In this document: piece after piece, positions 7,326 through 12,814 of the stretch | How positions within the stretch are numbered: the first letter of the stretch is position 1 | Layout of the letters: the number at the start of each line of letters is the position of its first letter | Assembly (NCBI GenBank): GCA_013695565.1 | Contig: JACDAG010000126.1 | Span: 1 to 12,814 of the forward strand | Source of the DNA: Bradyrhizobium sp. | Lineage (GTDB): Bacteria > Pseudomonadota > Alphaproteobacteria > Rhizobiales > Xanthobacteraceae | Direction of reading: 5' to 3' | DNA: 12,814 nucleotides | Position numbers and translations under genes: made by a program | Notes under the pieces: generated by a model | The model's input: only the letters and a program-made list of their open reading frames with translations | Told to the model about the DNA's origin: nothing | Databases searched by the model: none

Positions 7326-9823
7326 TGGCCGTTGTCGCCGCCCGCCAGTTGAGGTCGCCTGCGTTCAGGCAGCGCGCCGCCGTGCGCCGCCAACGGAGTC
7401 GTTTGGCCGCATTCGGCCGAACCGGCCTGGCGCTGGTTTTCGGGTTCGCCCTGGCCGCCCTGCTCGACGTCGCGACCACCGTGCCGGCGTCCGCACAGAG
7501 CTTCACCTACAATCCGCGCCCGCCCCGCGCGAAGCCGCCGCCGGCCAACAACAACGGGCAGATGCTGGTCCAGGCCGTCGAGGTCGATTACGACTACAAC
7601 AATCAGCGCGTGTCGGCGGTCGGCAACGTGCAGATGTTCTACAACGGCACCAGCATCGAGGCCGACAAGGTCATTTACGACCAGAAGACCAAGCGTCTTC
7701 ATGCCGAAGGCAACATCCGCCTGACGGACGCCGAAGGCAAAATCACTTACGCCAACATCATGGATCTGAGCGACGATTACCGTGATGGTTTCGTCGATTC
7801 GCTGCGCGTCGACACCGAGGATGCGACGCGGATGGCCGCGACCCGCGCCGACCGCACCAGCGGCAATTACACCGTGTTCGAAAACGGCGTCTACACCGCC
7901 TGCGCGCCCTGCAAGGACGATCCGAAGAAGCCGCCGCTGTGGCAGGTCAAGGGTGCGCGCATCATCCACGACCAGACCGAGAAGATGCTGTATTTCGAGA
8001 ACGCGCAGCTCGAATTCTTCGGCGTTCCGATGGCGTATCTGCCTTATTTTTCGACGCCCGATCCGACCGTGAAGCGCAAGACCGGCTTCCTGATGCCGAG
8101 CTACAGCTCGTACACGCCGTACGGCTACGGCGTTGAAACCCCGTTCTACTGGGCGATCGCGCCGGACTATGACGCGACCTTCACCCCGCGCATCACGACC
8201 CGGCAAGGCGTGCTGTTCCAGGGTGAATTCCGCCAGCGGCTGATCAACGGCTCGTACCAGATCCGCGCCTATGGCATCGACCAGCTCGACCGCGGCGCGT
8301 TCACCGGCCAGCCCGGCGACCGCCAGTTCCGCGGCGGCGTCGAGACCAAGGGCCAGTTCGCGCTATCAGACAAATGGACCTGGGGCTGGGACGGCGTGCT
8401 GCTGTCCGACTATTACTTCATGTCCGATTACCGGTTGGCGCAGTACCGCGATCCGCTGGGATCGTTCCTGAGCCTGCCGACGGAAGCGATCTCGCAGCTT
8501 TACCTGACCGGCGTCGGCAATCGCAGCTTCTTCGACGCGCGCACGATCTATTACCTCAGCTTCTCCGGCAGCCAGGAGAAGGTTCCGGTCATCCATCCGG
8601 TGGTCGACTATTCCAACGTGATCAACAGCCCGATCTTCGGCGGCGAAGTCAGCTACAAGACCAACTTCACCAGCCTGTCGCGCTCGACCGCGGCCTTCGA
8701 TCCGATCACGACATTGGCCAACACCAACGGCCTGTGCCTGACCGCATCCGCCGATCCGCTGGCACGCCTCCCCTCGCAGTGCCTGCTGCGCGGCATGCCC
8801 GGCACCTACACGCGGCTCTCGGCGGAAGTGCAATGGCGGAAGTCGTTCACCGACCCGGTCGGCCAGATCTGGACGCCGTTTGCGATCCTGCGCGCCGACG
8901 CCATCAACGCTTCGATCTCGAACCAGCCCGGCGTCTCCAATTTCCTCCCGGTCGGCGATACCAATGCACTGCGCGTGATGCCGACCGTCGGCCTCGAATA
9001 CCGCTATCCCTTCATCAACGTTCAGCCGTGGGGCACCACCACGATCGAGCCGATCGCGCAGGTCATCATCCGTCCCAACGAAACCTACGCCGGAAGACTG
9101 CCCAACGAGGACGCGCAGAGCATGGTGTTCGACGCCAGCAATCTGTTCTCGGTCGACAAGTTCTCGGGCTACGACCGCATCGAAGGCGGCGGCCGCGCCA
9201 ATGTCGGCGTGCAGGCGACCACGCAGTTCGACCGCGGCGGCAGCATCAATGTGCTGTTCGGACAATCCTACCAGCTGTTCGGCATGAACTCGTTCGCGGT
9301 CGCCGATGTGACCAATACCGGCGTCGATTCCGGCCTGCAGAACGCGCGCTCGGATTATGTCGCCCGCGTGAATTATTCGCCCAACCGGACCTATACGTTC
9401 AGCGTGCGCTCGCGCATGGATGAGGGAACCCTCAATATCAACCGCTTCGAGGCCCAGGGAAGCGCGAACTTCGACCGCTGGTCGGTCAGCCTGATGTACG
9501 GCAACTATGCCGCACAGCCGGCGCTCGGCTACCTGACCCGGCGCGAAGGCCTGCTCGGCAGCGCATCGATCAAGCTGGCGACGAACTGGGTGGTGTCGGG
9601 ATCCGCGCGCTGGGACCTTGAAGCCAACAAGCTCAATCAATACATCATCGGCGCAGGCTATGTGGACGACTGCTTCGTGCTGGCCGCCAACTATGTGACG
9701 TCCTATTCCTACTCCGCCGGCACGACGCCGCCGGTCCTCAGTCACGCGTTCATGGTGCAGATCGGCCTGCGGACCATCGCCACGTCGTCCGCCGGGGCCA
9801 GCCCCAGCGGCGGCTCGTTCTGA
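7325..9823 (+). CDS. lptD: LPS-assembly protein LptD (outer-membrane lipopolysaccharide translocon)
   Basis: An 832-residue protein from a GTG that overlaps the lptG stop (TAGTG). It has an unusually long Arg-rich N-region (about 30 residues), a hydrophobic core and a likely cleavage after PASA (Ala57). Residues about 79-185 form the OstA/LptA-like periplasmic domain that receives lipopolysaccharide from LptA, with the recurring pattern of VxADKVxYDQKTKRLHAEGN type. Residues from about 240 to the end form the large beta-barrel, rich in Tyr, Asn and alternating hydrophobics, with FFGVPMAYLPYFSTPDP and KRKTGFLMPSY as typical family blocks. Five Cys are in the mature part: 193 and 196 (CAPC), 471, 486 and 783. 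It works with LptE and is assembled by the Bam complex, with SurA as chaperone in E. coli; the next gene is SurA-like. LptE is not in the window. Confidence 0.96.
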   Translation: MAVVAARQLRSPAFRQRAAVRRQRSRLAAFGRTGLALVFGFALAALLDVATTVPASAQSFTYNPRPPRAKPPPANNNGQMLVQAVEVDYDYNNQRVSAVGNVQMFYNGTSIEADKVIYDQKTKRLHAEGNIRLTDAEGKITYANIMDLSDDYRDGFVDSLRVDTEDATRMAATRADRTSGNYTVFENGVYTACAPCKDDPKKPPLWQVKGARIIHDQTEKMLYFENAQLEFFGVPMAYLPYFSTPDPTVKRKTGFLMPSYSSYTPYGYGVETPFYWAIAPDYDATFTPRITTRQGVLFQGEFRQRLINGSYQIRAYGIDQLDRGAFTGQPGDRQFRGGVETKGQFALSDKWTWGWDGVLLSDYYFMSDYRLAQYRDPLGSFLSLPTEAISQLYLTGVGNRSFFDARTIYYLSFSGSQEKVPVIHPVVDYSNVINSPIFGGEVSYKTNFTSLSRSTAAFDPITTLANTNGLCLTASADPLARLPSQCLLRGMPGTYTRLSAEVQWRKSFTDPVGQIWTPFAILRADAINASISNQPGVSNFLPVGDTNALRVMPTVGLEYRYPFINVQPWGTTTIEPIAQVIIRPNETYAGRLPNEDAQSMVFDASNLFSVDKFSGYDRIEGGGRANVGVQATTQFDRGGSINVLFGQSYQLFGMNSFAVADVTNTGVDSGLQNARSDYVARVNYSPNRTYTFSVRSRMDEGTLNINRFEAQGSANFDRWSVSLMYGNYAAQPALGYLTRREGLLGSASIKLATNWVVSGSARWDLEANKLNQYIIGAGYVDDCFVLAANYVTSYSYSAGTTPPVLSHAFMVQIGLRTIATSSAGASPSGGSF

Positions 9824-9843
9824 AACCGGAATTCCACCTTGCC

Positions 9844-9847
9844 GGAG
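9844..9847 (+). promoter_or_regulatory. Shine-Dalgarno for the surA-like gene
   Basis: GGAG lies 7 bases before the GTG at 9855. It is too close to the ATG at 9849 and far from the ATG at 9891, so GTG is the best-supported start. Confidence 0.55.
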
Positions 9848-9854
9848 AATGCCC

Positions 9855-10835
9855 GTGGCACTGCGGATCGAATTGGTTGATACGGCTGACATGACCATGA
9901 CGACCATCAAATCTGGACATCGCCTCCGCTCCCTGATCGCCGGCTGCGCGGTCGCGTTGGGCGTGCTGACGGGCAGCGGCTCACCCCTGCACGCGCAATC
10001 GGTGGCCGTCCTGGTCAATGGCGAACCCATCACCAATTACGATATCGAGCAGCGCACCAAGCTGAACTTCCTGAGCACTCGCCAGCAGATGCCCAAGCAG
10101 CAGGTGATCGACCAGCTGATCGACGAAAAGGTCAAGATCAGGGAAGCCAAGAAATTCGGCGTCGATCCCACCGCCAGCGATATCGATCAATCCTACGCCG
10201 CGATGGGTTCGCGGATGCGGATATCGGCCGACCAACTGACGAAGACGCTGGAGAACCAGGGCATCCGGCCGGAGACGCTGAAGTTCCGGCTCAGGGCCGA
10301 GATGGTGTGGACCAGCCTGGTGCGTGGCCGCTACAAGGAGAGCCTCCAGGTCGGCGAGAAGGACGTCAACGCCGCCGCCAAGGAAGGCGGCGAGCCAACC
10401 CAGGTCGAGGCCTTCGCATACAAGATGCAGCCGATCGTGCTGCTCGTGCCGCGAGGTTCTCCGCCGGCGGCGATCGAAGCGCGGAAAAGGGAAGCCGAGG
10501 CGCTGCGCGAACGCGTCCAGAGCTGCGAGGCGGCCAATTCCCTCTTCAAGTCGATGCAGAACGGCACGATCCGCGATCCCATCACAAAAACATCCGCCGA
10601 CTTGCCTGTCCCGCTGCGTGAGCTGCTCGACAAGACCCCGATCGGTCATTTGACGGCGCCAGAAATCACCAAACAGGGCGTGGAAATGGTGGCGTTGTGC
10701 GAGAGGAAGCCAACCACCGTCGACTCGCCGAAGAAGCGGGAAATCCGCGAAAAGATGTTCGCCGATAAATACGACGTGAAACAGAAAGCCTACCTGGCAG
10801 AGATCCGCAAAGCCGCGATGATCGAATATCGTTGA
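9855..10835 (+). CDS. surA: SurA-like periplasmic chaperone / peptidyl-prolyl isomerase family protein
   Basis: A 326-residue secreted protein. The signal peptide has basic residues (KSGHRLRS), a hydrophobic core and a likely cut after LHA (about residue 47). The mature part opens with VAVLVNGEPITNYDIEQR, the SurA N-domain hallmark, and the helical chaperone domain runs to about 170. Only one parvulin-like region follows (about 185-285), and it looks degenerate. It lacks the HIL and GGDLGW motifs of active parvulins and reads instead QPIVLLVPRGS and LPVPLRELL. E. coli SurA is longer (428 residues) with two parvulin domains. I infer a chaperone role for outer-membrane proteins such as LptD, with isomerase activity doubtful. 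The start is GTG 9855 on ribosome-site evidence; ATG 9891 would give a cleaner signal peptide and is possible. Confidence 0.85.
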   Translation: MALRIELVDTADMTMTTIKSGHRLRSLIAGCAVALGVLTGSGSPLHAQSVAVLVNGEPITNYDIEQRTKLNFLSTRQQMPKQQVIDQLIDEKVKIREAKKFGVDPTASDIDQSYAAMGSRMRISADQLTKTLENQGIRPETLKFRLRAEMVWTSLVRGRYKESLQVGEKDVNAAAKEGGEPTQVEAFAYKMQPIVLLVPRGSPPAAIEARKREAEALRERVQSCEAANSLFKSMQNGTIRDPITKTSADLPVPLRELLDKTPIGHLTAPEITKQGVEMVALCERKPTTVDSPKKREIREKMFADKYDVKQKAYLAEIRKAAMIEYR

Positions 10836-10838
10836 TGC

Positions 10839-11843
10839 ATGGCAAAGCCCCTCGCGCTGACATCCGGCGAGCCCGCGGGCATCGGCCCCGACATCGCCAT
10901 CACAGCGTGGCTGCGGCGCAATGAACTGGACCTTCCACCATTCTACCTGCTTGGCGATCGCGGTTTCTTCGCCGAGCGGGCCAAGCTTCTCGGATTGAAA
11001 CCCGAACTCGCCGATAGCAGTCCCGAGGCGGCGTCCGCTCTCTTTGCGAACGCATTGCCTGTGGTGGCGACGGGCAAAGCCGCAACCGCGCGGCCGGGCC
11101 AGCCGGACGCGACCAGTGCGAGCGCTGCGCTGGCGTCGATTCGGCAGGCGGTCGACCATGTAAGGTCTGGCAGGGCGAGCGCCGTCGTCACCAACCCGAT
11201 CGCCAAGAGCGTGCTGTACCGCGCCGGCTTTCGTCATCCCGGCCACACCGAATTTCTCGCCGAACTCGCCGCCAACGGCGGGGCAGCGCCGCAGCCGGTG
11301 ATGATGCTGTGGTCGCCGGCGCTCGCCGTCGTTCCGGTGACGATCCATCTTTCGGTGCGCGATGCACTGGCCGGGCTTTCAACCGACCTGATCGTGACCA
11401 CCGCCCGCATCGCGGTAGCCGACCTGAAGAGCCGCTTTGGCCTCGCAAGGCCGCGCCTTGCCGTATCCGGCCTCAATCCGCATGCCGGCGAAGACGGCTT
11501 GCTCGGGATGGAAGATATCGAGGTGGTGGCGCCGGCCGTCGATATCCTGCGGCGCGACGGCATCGAGGTCCGCGGACCGTTGCCGGCCGACACCATGTTC
11601 CACGCAGCCGCGCGAAAAACCTATGATTGCGCGATCTGCATGTATCACGATCAGGCGCTGATCCCGATCAAGACGATTGCGTTCGAGGACGCCGTCAACG
11701 TCACGCTTGGATTGCCGTTCATCCGCACCTCGCCGGATCACGGCACCGCCTTCGACATCGCCGGCACCGGCCGCGCCAATCCGTCGAGCCTTGTCGCGGC
11801 GCTGCGGCTCGCCGCGCGCATGGCGGCGACCAAATCTGAATGA
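10839..11843 (+). CDS. pdxA: 4-hydroxythreonine-4-phosphate dehydrogenase
   Basis: A 334-residue enzyme of the deoxyxylulose-5-phosphate-dependent vitamin B6 pathway. It oxidises 4-phosphohydroxy-L-threonine with NAD, and the product feeds PdxJ to make pyridoxine phosphate. Family blocks are in order: SGEPAGIGPDI (9-19), TNPIAKS (118-124), HPGHTEFLAEL (133-143), NPHAGEDG (213-220), MYHDQALIPIK (268-278) and GLPFIRTSPDHGTAFDIAG (291-309). The metal ligands His170, His215 and His270 lie four residues after their E. coli counterparts (166, 211, 266). The ATG is three bases after the surA-like stop, with no clear ribosome site, suggesting coupled translation. The gene ends in an ATGA overlap with rsmA. 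Confidence 0.96.
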   Translation: MAKPLALTSGEPAGIGPDIAITAWLRRNELDLPPFYLLGDRGFFAERAKLLGLKPELADSSPEAASALFANALPVVATGKAATARPGQPDATSASAALASIRQAVDHVRSGRASAVVTNPIAKSVLYRAGFRHPGHTEFLAELAANGGAAPQPVMMLWSPALAVVPVTIHLSVRDALAGLSTDLIVTTARIAVADLKSRFGLARPRLAVSGLNPHAGEDGLLGMEDIEVVAPAVDILRRDGIEVRGPLPADTMFHAAARKTYDCAICMYHDQALIPIKTIAFEDAVNVTLGLPFIRTSPDHGTAFDIAGTGRANPSSLVAALRLAARMAATKSE

Positions 11844-12706
11844 CCGGGATCGACGATCTGCCGCCACTGCGCGACGTCATCCGCGAACACTCCCTGTCGG
11901 CGCGAAAATCGTTGGGGCAGAATTTCCTGCTCGACCTCAACCTCACCGCCAGAATTGCGCGCGCCGCGGGGCCGCTCGAAGGTGCTACCGTGATCGAGGT
12001 CGGGCCCGGTCCCGGCGGGCTGACGCGCGCATTGCTGGCGCTCGGCGCAAAGCGCGTCGTCGCGGTCGAGCGCGACGAGCGCGCAATCGGCCCGCTGGAA
12101 GCGATCGCAAAACGATATCCGGGCCAGCTTGAAATCGTTATCGCCGACGCGCAGCATTTCAATCCCCGCCCCTATCTCGGGGCTGACAAGGCCAAGATCG
12201 TCGCCAACCTGCCCTACAACATCGCGACGGCGCTTCTGATCGACTGGCTCTCGATCGAGCCGTGGCCGCCCTGGTACGACGTCATGGTGCTGATGTTTCA
12301 GCGCGAGGTCGCCGAGCGCATCGTCGCGAAGGAAGATGACGAGGCCTATGGACGGCTCGCCGTGCTCGCCAACTGGCGCGCCGAGACCAAAATCCTGTTC
12401 GACATCTCGCCGGCCGCCTTCGTGCCGCAGCCGAAAGTCACTTCGTCGGTGGTGCGATTGGTGCCGCGGGAGCTACCTGCGCCGTGCGACCGCCGCGCGC
12501 TCGAGCAGGTGGCGGCCGCCGCCTTCGGCCAGCGCCGGAAAATGCTGCGCCAGAGCCTCAAATCGCTGTCGGTCGATCCGGCCCGGCTGGCCGCGGCCGC
12601 CGGCGTCGATGCAACCCGGCGCGCCGAGACCATCCCGGTGTCCGGCTTTGTTGCCATGGCCCGGGAATTGACCGATATACGAAACACAAAAGCAAACGTT
12701 CCCTGA
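11840..12706 (+). CDS. rsmA: 16S rRNA (adenine(1518)-N6/adenine(1519)-N6)-dimethyltransferase
   Basis: A 288-residue KsgA-type methyltransferase that dimethylates two adjacent adenosines near the 3' end of 16S rRNA during late 30S assembly, using S-adenosylmethionine. The N-terminal SLGQNFLLD (24-32) is the family hallmark. Motif I is VIEVGPGPGGLTRALL (51-66), the acidic ribose-binding residue is in VERDE (76-80), DAQHF follows (103-107), and the catalytic motif NLPYN is at 123-127. The LMFQREVAERI block (151-161) and the C-terminal FGQRRKMLRQSL (229-240) complete the family. Loss of this enzyme classically gives kasugamycin resistance. Its start overlaps the pdxA stop (ATGA), and its own stop overlaps the ribosome binding site of the next gene. 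Confidence 0.96.
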   Translation: MTGIDDLPPLRDVIREHSLSARKSLGQNFLLDLNLTARIARAAGPLEGATVIEVGPGPGGLTRALLALGAKRVVAVERDERAIGPLEAIAKRYPGQLEIVIADAQHFNPRPYLGADKAKIVANLPYNIATALLIDWLSIEPWPPWYDVMVLMFQREVAERIVAKEDDEAYGRLAVLANWRAETKILFDISPAAFVPQPKVTSSVVRLVPRELPAPCDRRALEQVAAAAFGQRRKMLRQSLKSLSVDPARLAAAAGVDATRRAETIPVSGFVAMARELTDIRNTKANVP

Positions 12707-12710
12707 GGAG
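12705..12710 (+). promoter_or_regulatory. Shine-Dalgarno of the alcohol dehydrogenase gene
   Basis: GAGGAG overlaps the rsmA stop codon (TGAGGAG) and lies 8 bases before the GTG at 12719. It supports that GTG over the ATG nine bases further on. Confidence 0.65.
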
Positions 12711-12718
12711 AAAATGCC

Positions 12719-12814
12719 GTGCCATTGATGCGTCGCCAATCGCTGGTCAAATTCGATGCGCCCCTGTGCGAAACCGTCGTCGACACGCCAAAGCCCGTGG
12801 GCAAGGAAGTGCTC
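12719..12814 (+). CDS. Zinc-type alcohol dehydrogenase family protein, N-terminal start (3' end outside window)
   Basis: Only 32 codons are visible. They read V-P-L-M-R-R-Q-S-L-V-K-F-D-A-P-L and continue with TPKPVGKEVL, the opening of the GroES-like domain of medium-chain dehydrogenases (substrate-side strand, then a Pro-x-Gly-x-Glu-V-L turn). The Cys and His zinc ligands that define the alcohol dehydrogenase group would lie just beyond the edge, so substrate and metal content cannot be judged. The start is GTG 12719, set by the GAGGAG 8 bases upstream; ATG 12728 is an alternative. With only 12 bases after the rsmA stop, it may be read on the same transcript. Its function has no obvious link to the envelope genes. 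Confidence 0.6.
   Translation, partial: MPLMRRQSLVKFDAPLCETVVDTPKPVGKEVL

Noticed and set aside
7193..8206. 337-codon minus-strand open frame
   Set aside because: Antisense to lptG/lptD, Arg/His/Val-rich, no recognisable family.
8366..10036. 556-codon minus-strand open frame
   Set aside because: Antisense to lptD and the start of the surA-like gene. No domain is recognisable, and its composition is that of a GC-driven shadow.
9981..11348. 455-codon minus-strand open frame
   Set aside because: Antisense to the surA-like gene and pdxA, both of which have clear family motifs.

Overview
The window is high-GC DNA with bacterial gene organisation. It most likely comes from an alphaproteobacterium of the order Hyphomicrobiales (Rhizobiales), close to Bradyrhizobium/Rhodopseudomonas. 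This rests on the wording of the LptF, LptG and LptD proteins, the gene order pepA-holC next to lptF-lptG-lptD-surA-pdxA-rsmA, and a rhizobial-style palindromic intergenic element. The genus is an inference, since no database was searched. Ten genes are complete and two are cut by the window edges. I see no tRNA, rRNA, insertion sequence, phage gene or CRISPR array.

Left third (1-3200). The window opens inside an ABC-F ATPase gene (+). Nine bases after its stop it meets a convergent RidA-family gene (-). RidA is transcribed divergently from a long ArsR-type regulator (+), whose C-terminal half looks internally duplicated. The regulator converges on a small lipoprotein gene (-) of unknown function. 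A 252-base gap follows, holding a perfect 16-bp tandem repeat and a long extended-hairpin repeat, and then holC.

Middle (2748-5064). pepA (leucyl aminopeptidase) and holC (DNA polymerase III chi) form a minus-strand pair 10 bases apart. A 351-base divergent control region separates pepA from lptF. It holds a strong pepA Shine-Dalgarno, a sigma70-like promoter candidate for pepA, a tight CGAA-loop hairpin with a competing partner arm, and a CtrA-like TTAA-N7-CTAA box.

Right (5065-12814). A tightly packed plus-strand cluster makes and maintains the outer membrane: lptF, lptG, lptD, surA-like, pdxA, rsmA. Three junctions overlap (ATGA, TAGTG, ATGA), so translational coupling is likely. LptF and LptG are the permease half of the LptB2FG lipopolysaccharide extractor, and LptD is the outer-membrane translocon at the far end of that bridge. 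The SurA-like protein is the periplasmic chaperone type that escorts beta-barrels such as LptD. pdxA (vitamin B6) and rsmA (16S rRNA dimethylation) are classical partners of lptD-surA. The 5' end of a zinc-type alcohol dehydrogenase gene follows, with its ribosome binding site overlapping the rsmA stop.

Most of the window is conserved housekeeping DNA. I did not find a convincing undescribed system. The least explained items are the lipoprotein, the duplicated C-terminal half of the ArsR-type protein, the repeats between holC and the lipoprotein, and the pepA/lptF control region.
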